DNA of 64,000 nt. Origin: Pseudonocardia sediminis. GTDB taxonomy: Bacteria; Actinomycetota; Actinomycetes; Mycobacteriales; Pseudonocardiaceae. A program made the position numbers and the translations under genes. Below the pieces are notes generated by a model. That model searched no databases. It saw only the letters and a list, made by a program, of their open reading frames with translations, and had not been told where the DNA came from. Each line of letters opens with the position of its first letter. The stretch's first letter is position 1. The stretch covers positions 4,152,001-4,216,000 of the forward strand of contig NZ_SHKL01000001.1 of NCBI RefSeq assembly GCF_004217185.1, given 5' to 3'. Below, one piece after another: positions 38,900-47,044 of the stretch.

Positions 38900-39931
38900 A
38901 TGGGCAGCGACACGATCCCCGTACTCCGTCTCGACAGCGCCCGGACCGCCGGCGGCGCGCTCGACCCCGCGTTCACCGCCGCGTTGCGGACCGCGCTGCA
39001 CGAGGTCGGGTTCCTGCAGCTCACCCACTACGGCGCCGCGCCCGGCCAGGTCGCGGAGCTGACCGCCGCCGTCACCCGCTTCTTCGAGCTGCCGCTGCCC
39101 GACCGGCTCGCCCTGGACAACCGCGAGTCCCCGCACTTCCGCGGCTACACCCGGCTCGGTCACGAGATCACCGCCGGACGCCCGGACGCGCGCGAGCAGA
39201 TCGACTTCGGCCCCGAGCTTCCGCCGCGCCCGCGTCCCGAGTGGGACGAGCCCTACCGCCTGCTCGAGGGCCCCAACCGCTGGCCGGACGCGACCGTGCC
39301 CGAGCTGCGGACGCTCGTCGGGGCGTGGACCGACCTGCTGAGTGCCGTCGGCACCGAGCTGACCCGGGCCCTCGCCGCCGGCATGGGGCTGCCCGAGGAC
39401 CACTTCGACGACGCGTTCGCCGGCACCCCGCACTGGTTCGGCAAGCTGATCCGCTACGTCGGTCCCGACGACGCCGGGCCGGACGCCCAGGGGGTCGGCC
39501 CGCACGCGGACTGGGGGTTCCTGACCCTGCTGCTGCAGGACGACGTCGGCGGGCTGCAGGCCCGGCCGCCGGGCTCGACGGAGTGGGTCGACGTGCCGCC
39601 GGTCCCCGGCGCGCTGGTGGTCAACGTCGGCGAGATGCTGGAGGTGGCCACGCACGGCTACCTCGCCGCCACCCCGCACCGCGTCCTGCCGTGCTCCCCG
39701 GGCACGACCCGGGAGTCGGTCGGCTTCTTCTGGTCCCCGCGCCTGGACGCGACGCTGGACCGGGTGCCGCTGACACCCGAGCTGGCCGCGCGCGCCCCGG
39801 GCGTGACCGAGACCGCGCAGAACGCGCTGCTCCCCCGGTTCGGTGACAACGCGCTCAAGGGATGGCTGCGGTCGCATCCGGAGGTGGCCCGGCGCCACCA
39901 TCCGGACCTGGTGGCACCCACCCACGGATGA
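38900..39931 (+). CDS. 2-oxoglutarate/Fe(II) dioxygenase, isopenicillin N synthase family
   Basis: A 343-residue non-heme iron oxygenase. The N-terminal DIOX_N-like region (IPVLRLDSART, LHEVGFLQLTHYG, RFFELPLPDRLAL) precedes the jelly-roll. The iron triad is complete: His202 and Asp204 in GPHADWGFLTLL, and His260 in ATPHRVL. Arg271 and Ser273 (TTRESVGFF) form the usual 2-oxoglutarate anchor. The REQIDFGPELP and GLQARPPG segments are also typical. The substrate is unknown. No beta-lactam or other secondary metabolite genes surround it, so antibiotic synthesis should not be assumed. Confidence 0.88.
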   Translation: MGSDTIPVLRLDSARTAGGALDPAFTAALRTALHEVGFLQLTHYGAAPGQVAELTAAVTRFFELPLPDRLALDNRESPHFRGYTRLGHEITAGRPDAREQIDFGPELPPRPRPEWDEPYRLLEGPNRWPDATVPELRTLVGAWTDLLSAVGTELTRALAAGMGLPEDHFDDAFAGTPHWFGKLIRYVGPDDAGPDAQGVGPHADWGFLTLLLQDDVGGLQARPPGSTEWVDVPPVPGALVVNVGEMLEVATHGYLAATPHRVLPCSPGTTRESVGFFWSPRLDATLDRVPLTPELAARAPGVTETAQNALLPRFGDNALKGWLRSHPEVARRHHPDLVAPTHG

Positions 39932-40238
39932 CACGTCCGGGAGGACGCTGCTCCGCACGGGGACGGTTCCGCATCAGCGAACGACTACGCGTTGACAGCC
40001 CGCATACCAGACTGGTTAGCTCTACTCCACGGTGCTCCACGTCACACGCCCGGGGAACCTGACCAACACGTCAGGTAGCCCCCGGACGGACCACACGAAC
40101 CGGGCTGACACCCGCCCCGGGAAGGACATCGTCCCACCACGTGCACGATCCGGGCTCGCCTCGCGCGCGCCCGTGCGTGCCACCTCCGCGCCCCCGGGCT
40201 GACCATGTCGCCCGGGGGTGCGGCTCGCACCCGTCAGC
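39932..40238. other. Gene-free gap with an orphan promoter-like site
   Basis: No protein gene is supported. On the plus strand TTGACA (39992-39997) is followed after 18 bp by TTAGCT (40016-40021). Yet the only downstream gene, at 40239, is on the other strand. Just beyond, CCTGAC and GTCAGG arms nested inside CCGGGG/CCCCGG (around 40050-40085) could fold. A small RNA or an unused site are both possible. Confidence 0.35.
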
Positions 40239-40673
40239 TCACTCGGCCCCGGTGACACCGACCAGGCCGGCGGCCTCGATCCCGGCCAGGGCCGCGGCCT
40301 CGTCATTGGCCGAGGCGTCCCCGGTGACACCGACCGCGCCGAGCAACGTGCCGTCGGCGTCCTTCACGAACACCCCGCCGGGCACGGAGAAGATCTTCCC
40401 ACCGGCCAGGTTCGCGACCGAGGTGAAGAACTCCGGCGAGTCCGCGGCGCGGGCGGCGATCGCCCGGTTCGTCATCCCGAGGGCGAGGACGCCGTTGGCC
40501 TTGCCGACGGCGAGGTCGGGACGCAGGTAGCCGGAGCCGTCCTGGCGGGCCAGGACGACGATGGCGCCGCCCGGGTCGAGCACGGCCACGGTCAGCGGGT
40601 TGAAGCCCTTCTCCGTGCCGTGCGCCAGCGCGGCGGTGGCGATGGTCTGGGCCTTCTCGAGCGTGATCGTCAT
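40239..40673 (-). CDS. GlcG/HbpS-family (DUF336) heme-binding-like protein
   Basis: A 144-residue protein of the GlcG/HbpS family: ITLEKAQTIATAALAHG, LTVAVLDPGGAIVVLARQDGS, KANGVLALGMTNRAIAAR, FSVPGGVFVKDADGTLLGAVGVTGD, DEAAALAGIEAAGL. Streptomyces HbpS is a secreted heme/iron sensor protein, but this copy has no signal peptide. It is more likely a cytosolic relative with an unknown ligand. The ATG at 40673 has AAGGCT seven bases upstream. It is not part of the mycobacterial order. Confidence 0.85.
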   Translation of the reverse strand: MTITLEKAQTIATAALAHGTEKGFNPLTVAVLDPGGAIVVLARQDGSGYLRPDLAVGKANGVLALGMTNRAIAARAADSPEFFTSVANLAGGKIFSVPGGVFVKDADGTLLGAVGVTGDASANDEAAALAGIEAAGLVGVTGAE

Positions 40674-40755
40674 GCGATCGAGCCTTGCAGACCGTGGGCC
40701 GGGCCGCCGGGCAGGGGCCCGACGACCCGGCCCCGGGCACGACGCCGGACGCGGC

Positions 40756-41196
40756 TCAGCGCCTGCCGAGGGCGAACAGCGGGATCGTGCGGACCCCCTC
40801 GACCTTCTTCTGGTAGTCGGCGAACCCCTCGTTGTTCTCCGTGATCCACGACCAGATGCGCTCGCGCTCGGAGCCGGTCAGCTCCTCCGCGTGCACGTCC
40901 AGGGTCTCGGTGCGTCCCTCCGGGCCGTGGCCGACCTCGACCGTGATGTCCGGGTGCGCGACGAGGTTGTGGTACCAGGCGGGGTTGTCCGGGGCACCGG
41001 CCTTGGACGCCACGATCACGAAGCGGTCGCCGTCCGGGAACCAGACCAGCGGGGTGATCCGCTCGGTGCCGCTCTTCGCACCGAGGTGGTGCACCAGGAT
41101 CATGGTCGCGCCCTCGAAGGGCGGGCCGACCTTGCCGTCGTTCTCACGGAACTCGCTGATGACCCGGTTGTTCATCTCTTCGAATGGGTTGCTCAT
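40756..41196 (-). CDS. Deazaflavin (F420)-dependent nitroreductase family protein
   Basis: A 146-residue split-barrel protein of the Ddn/F420-dependent quinone reductase family. Seen: FEGATMILVHHLGAKSGTERITPLVWFPDGDRFVIVASKAGAPDNPAWYHNLVAHPDITVEVG (shown here only as the run of family signatures around residues 28-92), plus WSWITENNEGFADYQKKVEG. Members reduce quinones or nitroaromatics with F420H2 and bind fatty acids or protect against oxidative stress. The ATG at 41196 has GAAGAT seven bases upstream. The two LLM proteins in the window are further likely F420 users. Confidence 0.9.
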   Translation of the reverse strand: MSNPFEEMNNRVISEFRENDGKVGPPFEGATMILVHHLGAKSGTERITPLVWFPDGDRFVIVASKAGAPDNPAWYHNLVAHPDITVEVGHGPEGRTETLDVHAEELTGSERERIWSWITENNEGFADYQKKVEGVRTIPLFALGRR

Positions 41197-41246
41197 GGAG
41201 CCGATCTTCCCGCGCCCGCCGCGGTGCCGCCCACCGGGTACGGCCC

Positions 41247-41975
41247 TCAGGCGCGCGCCCCGGCCGGGGCGAACACCACCCACGTCGCGGCGAGCGTCGC
41301 CAGCACCGAGACCAGCAGGAACAGCGACGCCCACACCGCGCCGGAGACCGGGGTGAGCTCGGCGAGACGGTCCGCGTCGGAGTGCCGCAGGCGCCCCCGC
41401 CGACGGCCGCGGCGCAGCTCCGCGCACGCCCGGACCCCGCCGAAGAGCAGGAACCAGCACAGCGCGGCGGCGAAGCCCGTCCGCAGGTCGGGCTCCGCCC
41501 AGACCGTGACGACGACCAGGATCGCGCCGCTGACGAGCACCGCGAGCGCACCGAACAGGTTCCGGATCTGGAACAGCGTCGCCACCAGCGCGACGATGCC
41601 GATCCAGAGCCATACCTGGTCCGCATCGGCGGCCACCAGCACCGCGCCGCCCAGGCCCAGCAGCGGCGGCGCGACGTAGCCGGCCAGGAACATCACGACC
41701 ACACCGGGGCCACGACCCGCGCCGGTGGAGTAGGTGACCCCGGAGGTGTCGGCGTGCAGCCGGATACCGGCCAGCCCGCGCCCGGCCAGTACCGCGACCA
41801 GGGCGTGCCCGCCCTCGTGGGCGATCGTCACCGCGACCCGGGTGGCGCGCCAGCTCGGCAGCCACGCGACCACGACGAACGCCGCCAGCGCCGCGACCAG
41901 TGAGGCCGGCCGGGCGGCGACGAGCTCGTAGACCTGCGAGACGAGTTCGGTGGCGTCGGGGGCTGAGGCGGACAC
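41247..41975 (-). CDS. M50-type membrane zinc metallopeptidase-like protein
   Basis: A 242-residue membrane protein with about six helices. The zinc motif HEGGH (His53, Glu54, His57) lies at the end of a hydrophobic segment (TIAHEGGHALVAVLAGRG), as in the M50B-like family of small actinobacterial site-2 protease relatives. The second metal-binding motif (NxxPxxxxDG) of true site-2 proteases is not evident, so proteolytic activity is uncertain. The GTG at 41975 has CAGACT seven bases upstream. The LLM protein follows on the same strand, 43 bp away. Confidence 0.8.
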   Translation of the reverse strand: MSASAPDATELVSQVYELVAARPASLVAALAAFVVVAWLPSWRATRVAVTIAHEGGHALVAVLAGRGLAGIRLHADTSGVTYSTGAGRGPGVVVMFLAGYVAPPLLGLGGAVLVAADADQVWLWIGIVALVATLFQIRNLFGALAVLVSGAILVVVTVWAEPDLRTGFAAALCWFLLFGGVRACAELRRGRRRGRLRHSDADRLAELTPVSGAVWASLFLLVSVLATLAATWVVFAPAGARA

Positions 41976-42018
41976 GACGACCAGTCTGGCAGCGGCGCCC
42001 CCGACGACGGCGGGTGGT

Positions 42019-42912
42019 TCAGCCGGCCGCGTCCAGCACGGCCGAGACCAGGTCCAGCGAGGTGTCCGCGTCCCCGGCCAGGTACAGCAGGTCGACGAAG
42101 GCGTGCTCGACGTCGGTCTGCTCGGCCACCCGGCGCAGGGTCTCCCCGATCGCGTCGGTCGAGTCGGTCGACCGGGGGTTCACCCGCAGCGCCGCCCCGA
42201 TCGACGACGGGTCGCGTCCCGCCTCCGCGGCGGCGTCGCGCAGGCCCTGCCACGGGGTGTTCACCGCGGCGTCCAGGTCCGCGACCCCGGGCTGCACGAC
42301 CGGCAGGAACCCGTCGGCGCGCTCGGCGATCCGCCGCCGGGCCCTCTCGGCGAACCCGGCCAGATAGACCGGGATGCCGTGCGGCTTGACCCTGACGTGC
42401 GCGGGCGCGATGGTCGCGAACCTCCCGTCGACCTGCACCGGCTCGTCGTGCCACCACGCCGACGCGACGTCGAGGAACTCGTCGAGCCGCGCGCCGCGCT
42501 CGTGCATCGGCACCCCGACCGCGTCGTACTCCTCCGGCGACCACCCGGTCCCCAGCCCGAGCAGCAGCCGCCCGCCACTGATCCGGTCGAGGGTCAGCGC
42601 GTGCCGTGCCAGCAGCGCGGCCGGGTACCAGGGCGCGTTGAGCGTGCTCGTGCCCAGCTGCACCCGCGTCGTGACGGCGGCGGCCGCGGTGAGCAGCGCC
42701 AGCGGGTCGTGCGCGGCGTCGAACTCGGGCGGGATGCCCGGTCCCCCGCCGTAGCCCACCCGCGGGTCGACGGCGGCGAGCAGCCGGTCGCCGGTCCACA
42801 GGCTCGCCGCGCCGCGTTCCTCGGCACCGGCGGCGAACCGCATCGTGTCGTCGACGTGGGCGGCCGCCGTCCCGAACTGCGGGACACAGAATCCGATGCG
42901 CACGTCCACCAT
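42019..42912 (-). CDS. LLM-class oxidoreductase, second copy
   Basis: A 297-residue TIM-barrel luciferase-like protein: VRIGFCVPQFGTAAAHVDDTM, GAASLWTGDRLLAAVDPRVGYGG, TTRVQLGTSTLNAPWYPAALLAR, SGGRLLLGLGTGWSPEEYDAVGVP, HGIPVYLAGFAERARRRIAERADGFLPV. The family normally uses F420 or FMN; the substrate is unknown. The ATG at 42912 has GGCGGAG as RBS, so this one is leadered. It is only distantly similar to the LLM protein at 28665. It is separated from glnE by a family B palindrome. Confidence 0.86.
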   Translation of the reverse strand: MVDVRIGFCVPQFGTAAAHVDDTMRFAAGAEERGAASLWTGDRLLAAVDPRVGYGGGPGIPPEFDAAHDPLALLTAAAAVTTRVQLGTSTLNAPWYPAALLARHALTLDRISGGRLLLGLGTGWSPEEYDAVGVPMHERGARLDEFLDVASAWWHDEPVQVDGRFATIAPAHVRVKPHGIPVYLAGFAERARRRIAERADGFLPVVQPGVADLDAAVNTPWQGLRDAAAEAGRDPSSIGAALRVNPRSTDSTDAIGETLRRVAEQTDVEHAFVDLLYLAGDADTSLDLVSAVLDAAG

Positions 42913-42960
42913 GATCACTCCGCCGGTGGCGTGGCGCATCGCGGGGTCGCCCCTCGGCGT

Positions 42961-43007
42961 CGTGCGCGGATATCGCTGCCCTGGCGGCGATATCCACGCA
43001 CGGGCGG
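42961..43007. repeat. Family B palindrome after glnE
   Basis: A 47-bp element with a 16-bp stem (42961-42976 with 42987-43002), one mismatch, arms starting CGTGCGCGGATATCGC. It aligns with the element at 20974-21020. It starts 3 bp past the glnE stop and probably terminates glnE transcription ahead of the LLM gene. Confidence 0.7.
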
Positions 43008-43009
43008 CG

Positions 43010-46000
43010 TCAGCCGCTGGTCTCCGACCAGCCGTAGAACACCCGCTCGACGACGGCGCGGGAGCGGCGGGTGGCGCGGCGGTAGTCGTCGAGGAACACC
43101 CCGGGATCGCCGCCGTGCGGGTAGCCCAGCGCCGAGGCGACGGCCGCCAGCTCGCGTCCGGACCGCGGGAGCTGGTCGCCGGGCTTGCCCTTGACCAGCA
43201 TGATCGCGTTGCGGGCGCGGGTGGCCATCCGCCAGCCGGCGCCGAGCTCGGTCACGTCCTCGTCGGTGATCAGACCGGCCTCGGCGGCCTCGCGCAGACC
43301 GTCCAGGGTCGAGGTGGTGCGCAGCTCCGGGACGTCGCCGGCGTGGCAGAGCTGCAGCAGCTGCACCGTCCACTCGACGTCGGCGAGCCCGCCGAGGCCG
43401 AGCTTGGTGTGCGTCGTGCGGTCGGCGCCGCGGGGCAGGCGTTCGGCGTCGACCCGGGCCTTGATCCGGCGGATCTCGGTGACCGAGGCGTCGGCGATCC
43501 CGTCGGCCGGGTAGCGGATCGGGTCGATCAGCTCGGTGAACTCCCGACACAGGGCCGGGTCGCCGGCGATCGGGCGGGCCCGCAGCAGCGCCTGGGCCTC
43601 CCAGACCTCGCCCCAGCGGGCGTAGTACTGCCGGTAGGAGTCGAGCGTGCGGACCATCGGGCCGGAGCGGCCCTCCGGGCGCAGGTCGGCGTCGATGGCC
43701 AGCTCGGGGTCGGGGCTCGACGTCCCGAGGAGGCGGCGCACCTTCTCCACGACGCCGGTCGCCCAGCGCGCGGCCTGGTGGTCGGTGGACTCGCCGAGCG
43801 GGGCACAGACGAACAGCACGTCGGCGTCGCTGCCGTAGCTCAGCTCACCGCCCCCGAGACGGCCCATGCCGATCACCGCGATCCGCGCCGGGCGTTCGCC
43901 GACCTGCGCGGCCAGGACCGCGTCCAGGGTCGCCGCGACGACGGCCTCGGAGACCGACGTCAGCGCCGTGCAGACCTGTTCGACGTCGAGCAGGCCGAGC
44001 ACGTCCGCGCAGGCGATCCGCAGCATCTCGTGACGCCGGTAGGACCGCGCCGCGGCCACCGCCGACTCCGGCGTCGTCTGCCGGGCCACGGTCGTCCGCA
44101 GGGCGACCGCCACCTCGCCGGGGTCCCGGGTCAGCTCGGGGCTGCCGCCGGTGCTGGAGGTGGCGAGCATCCGCAGCACCTCCGGAGCACGCGAGAGCAG
44201 GTCCGGGACCAGCGCGGACGTCCCGAGCAGCATCATCAGGCGCTGGGCGACCGCGCCCTCGTCGCGCAGCAGCCGCAGGTACCAGGGCGTCGACGCCAGC
44301 GCCTCGGACACCCGCCGGTAGGCCAGCAGCCCGCGGTCGGGGTCGGGGCTCGACGACAGCTCGTCGAGCAGCACCGGCAGCAGCGTGCGCTGGATCGACG
44401 CCGCCCGCGACACCCCTCCGGTCAGGGCGCGCAGGTGCCCGAGGGCGCCCTCCGGCGACGCCCACCCCAACGCGGCGAGCCGCGCCTTCGCGGCCTCGGT
44501 GGACAGCTGCGCCTCGTCCGCGGACAGCCGCGACACCGACGACAGCAGCGGCCGGTAGAACAGCTTCTCGTGCAGCCGGCTGACGCGCCGGGAGTTGCGC
44601 TGCCACTCCGAGACCAGCACGCCGACGACGTCGCGGCGCCCGTCCGGGCGGATCCGGGCGGCCCGGGCCAGCCAGCGCAGGGCGTCGGTGTCGTCGGCCG
44701 CGGGCAGCAGGTGGGTCCGGCGCAGGCGTTGCAGCTGCAGGCGGTGCTCGAGCAGGCGCAGGAAGCGGTAGGACGCGCCCAGGTTCGCGCCGTCGTCGCG
44801 TCCGACGTAGCCGCCGTCGGACAGCGCGGCGAGCGCCTCCAGCGTCGACGGCGAGTGCAGCGCGTCGTCGGTGCGCCCGTGCACCAGCTGCAGCAGCTGC
44901 ACCGCGAACTCGACGTCGCGCAGCCCGCCGCGTCCCAGCTTGAGCTCGCGTTCGCGCTGGTCGGAGGGGATGTGCTCGATCACGCGCCGGCGCATGGCCT
45001 GGACGTCGGTGACGAAGTCGTCGCGGTCGGCGGCGTGCCAGACCATCGGGGCGACGGCGTCGACGTAGAAGCGGCCCAGCGCCGGGTCGCCCGCGATCGG
45101 GCGGGCCTTGAGCAGGGCCTGGAACTCCCACGTCTTGGCCCAGCGCTTGTAGTAGGTGACGTGCCCGTCGAGGGTCCGGACCAGCGCGCCCTGCTTGCCC
45201 TCGGGACGCAGGTTCGCGTCCACCTCGAAGCAGGCCTCGCCGGCCACCCGCATCACGCGGCTGGCCACCTTCGTCGCGGCCTGGGTGAGGTCCCCTCCGG
45301 GCTCGGCCACGAAGATCACGTCGACGTCGGAGACGTAGTTCAGCTCCCGCCCGCCGCACTTGCCCATGCCGATGACGGCCAGGCGCAGCTCGTCGGGCGG
45401 GTCCTGCTCGGCCATGGCGACGGCCAGCGAGGCCGAGACCGCGGCCTCGGCCAGGTCGGCCAGCTGCGCGGCGACGTCGTCGACCTCCATCACCGGCAGC
45501 GACGGGTCCCCCACCGCGGCCAGGTCGGCCGAGGCCAGCCCGAGCAGCTCGTCGCGGTAGGCGTTGCGCAGGGCCGTGACGGCCTCGGCGCCGGTCAGGG
45601 TGGCGCGTCCCCCGCCCGACGAGCCCGGCGGCGGCGCGAGCGGGTCGGCCCCGACGGCGCGCAGCAGCGTCGCCGTGCGCCGGGACAGGTCCGGTGGCGG
45701 GTTGCGCCGGTCCGGGGTGTCGGCCAGCAGCGTCCATCTCTCCGGGTGGGCGATCAGGTGGTCGCCCAGCGCGGTCGAGGCGCCGAGCGTGGCGAACAAC
45801 CGCCCGCGCAGGCCCGAGTCGGTCCGCAGCGTCCGGTCGATCTCGGCCCACGGACCCGTCTGCGACAACCGTTCGACGGCGCGCAGCGCGAGCTCCTGAT
45901 CAGGGCTGCGGGCCAGGGCCCACATGATCTCCTCGGTGCCCGGCACCGGCCGGTCACCGGCCCACCAGCCCAGCTTCGCCAGCGTGTCGCCCGCCCCCGG

Positions 46001-46051
46001 GCCGGTGATGCCCAGCCGGGCCAGCGATGTCCCCGTGCGCCGATCCATCAC
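43010..46051 (-). CDS. glnE: Bifunctional glutamine synthetase adenylyltransferase/deadenylylase
   Basis: A 1013-residue regulator of GlnA1 that adds or removes AMP on its loop tyrosine. Two nucleotidyltransferase modules are seen: GGRELNYVSDVDVIFV near residue 240 (N-terminal deadenylylase) and GGGELSYGSDADVLFV near 737 (C-terminal adenylylase), each with DxD metal ligands. Other signatures are VDANLRPEGKQGALVRTL, FQALLKARPIAGD and DLRPEGRSGPMVRTLDSY. The GTG at 46051, just before an ATG, is chosen because TAGGCT lies seven bases upstream. It therefore has its own promoter besides possible read-through from glnA2. Confidence 0.96.
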   Translation of the reverse strand: MMDRRTGTSLARLGITGPGAGDTLAKLGWWAGDRPVPGTEEIMWALARSPDQELALRAVERLSQTGPWAEIDRTLRTDSGLRGRLFATLGASTALGDHLIAHPERWTLLADTPDRRNPPPDLSRRTATLLRAVGADPLAPPPGSSGGGRATLTGAEAVTALRNAYRDELLGLASADLAAVGDPSLPVMEVDDVAAQLADLAEAAVSASLAVAMAEQDPPDELRLAVIGMGKCGGRELNYVSDVDVIFVAEPGGDLTQAATKVASRVMRVAGEACFEVDANLRPEGKQGALVRTLDGHVTYYKRWAKTWEFQALLKARPIAGDPALGRFYVDAVAPMVWHAADRDDFVTDVQAMRRRVIEHIPSDQRERELKLGRGGLRDVEFAVQLLQLVHGRTDDALHSPSTLEALAALSDGGYVGRDDGANLGASYRFLRLLEHRLQLQRLRRTHLLPAADDTDALRWLARAARIRPDGRRDVVGVLVSEWQRNSRRVSRLHEKLFYRPLLSSVSRLSADEAQLSTEAAKARLAALGWASPEGALGHLRALTGGVSRAASIQRTLLPVLLDELSSSPDPDRGLLAYRRVSEALASTPWYLRLLRDEGAVAQRLMMLLGTSALVPDLLSRAPEVLRMLATSSTGGSPELTRDPGEVAVALRTTVARQTTPESAVAAARSYRRHEMLRIACADVLGLLDVEQVCTALTSVSEAVVAATLDAVLAAQVGERPARIAVIGMGRLGGGELSYGSDADVLFVCAPLGESTDHQAARWATGVVEKVRRLLGTSSPDPELAIDADLRPEGRSGPMVRTLDSYRQYYARWGEVWEAQALLRARPIAGDPALCREFTELIDPIRYPADGIADASVTEIRRIKARVDAERLPRGADRTTHTKLGLGGLADVEWTVQLLQLCHAGDVPELRTTSTLDGLREAAEAGLITDEDVTELGAGWRMATRARNAIMLVKGKPGDQLPRSGRELAAVASALGYPHGGDPGVFLDDYRRATRRSRAVVERVFYGWSETSG

Positions 46052-46111
46052 ACCCGCGAGCCTAGTCCGCGACCCGTGTCCTGCGACCCTCGCCGACCGC
46101 GGGACGTCGGG

Positions 46112-46532
46112 TCACCACCGGAGGTACTTCGTCGCCTCACGCCGGACGAGGCCGGGGACCCGGTCGTCGCGGGCCCGGAGCCACTCCGACACCATCTCCG
46201 GCCTGCGCTTGCCGGTCTCCCGCAGCACCCACCCGATCGCCTTGCGGACGAAGAACTCGGTCTCGTCCAGCATCGGGTCGGCGTAGCGGCTGAACCGCGC
46301 GAAGTCGCCGCCACCCTCCTTCAGCGGCCCGAGCAGTGCGAGCAGCGCCGACCGGCGCAGCCAGAGATCGGGGTCGCGGGCCCATCGGTCGAGCACGTCG
46401 CACCTCGGGGACGCGCACGCCGAGGTGTTCGCGCGTGCTCCTCAGGTAGCGAGCTTCCTGCCCGGCGCGCGCCGGGTCGGCGAGCCCGCCGAGCACCGCG
46501 ACGATCTCGCCCGCGGCGTCCTGCGCGGTCAT
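46112..46532 (-). pseudogene. Decayed DNA alkylation repair (AlkD-like) gene
   Basis: Two frames carry the two ends of an AlkD-type HEAT-repeat glycosylase. The start at 46532 encodes MTAQDAAGEIVAVLGG and YLRSTREHLGVRVPEVRR. At about 46400 the similarity jumps to another frame: LDRWARDPDLWLRRSALLALL, RFSRYADPMLDETEFFVRKAIGWVLRETGKR, ending EATKYLRW. The middle of the protein, roughly 100 residues in intact relatives, is missing. An internal deletion plus frameshift is the simplest explanation; a sequencing error alone cannot restore it. It lies between the cupin gene and glnE. Confidence 0.8.
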
Positions 46533-46556
46533 CGGGGCCGCCGTCGTCCGATCGGC

Positions 46557-47036
46557 TCAGTCCGCGCCCGGCACCGACCCGGGCGGGAGGAACTCCACGT
46601 CGTGCAGTGCCGACTGCCGGACGACCTCGGCCGGGTCGGTGAGGTCGTGAAGCTTGTCGAACAGCTGCGCGAGCCGCCCGGCCGGGCTGACCCAGAACAG
46701 CGCGCGGGCGTCGCCCTGCTCCCGGTTGTAGTAGGCGTGCGGCAGGCCCTTCGGCATGAGCACGGTGTCGCCCGGGCCCGCCTTCTCCCACTGCCCGTCG
46801 AGGTAGAGGGTGAACACGCCGCCGAGGACGTAGATGTGCTCGTCCTGGGTGGGGTGCACGTGCGGCGGGACGCCGGTGCCGGGCGGGTCGACCGTCTCGA
46901 ACGCGAAGCTGGACCCGCTCGCGGCCTTCATCGAGTAGGTGTGCCCGAGCACGTTCCAGACCCGCCTGAGCTGACCCTCGCCGGCCCGGGTGATGCCCTT
47001 GGGCAGCGGGCCGAGCACGATCTCGTCGTCGAACAC
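46557..47036 (-). CDS. Cupin-domain protein
   Basis: A 159-residue single-domain cupin. The first cupin motif is present as PPHVHPTQDEHIYVLGG, with two His and a Glu as likely metal ligands. The second is present as PGDTVLMPKGLPHAYYN with the third His. The N-terminus TRAGEGQLRRVWNVLGHTYSMKAASG resembles quercetin dioxygenase-like cupins. The substrate is unknown. The GTG at 47036 has GGAGG close upstream and starts only 8 bp after the glnA2 stop, so it is probably co-transcribed with glnA2. This gene is absent between glnA2 and glnE in mycobacteria. Confidence 0.85.
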   Translation of the reverse strand: MFDDEIVLGPLPKGITRAGEGQLRRVWNVLGHTYSMKAASGSSFAFETVDPPGTGVPPHVHPTQDEHIYVLGGVFTLYLDGQWEKAGPGDTVLMPKGLPHAYYNREQGDARALFWVSPAGRLAQLFDKLHDLTDPAEVVRQSALHDVEFLPPGSVPGAD

Positions 47037-47044
47037 GGTGCCTC

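Noticed and set aside
38900..39931. Isopenicillin N synthase of a beta-lactam cluster
   Set aside because: Only the broad oxygenase family is supported; no ACV synthetase or other cluster genes are nearby.
40014..40026. Second iron box (GGTTAGCTCTACT)
   Set aside because: Only the left half matches the IdeR consensus; the right half does not.
42845..46642. Open frame of over 1200 codons antisense to glnE
   Set aside because: It is an artefact of high third-position GC; glnE has both nucleotidyltransferase motifs and a promoter.
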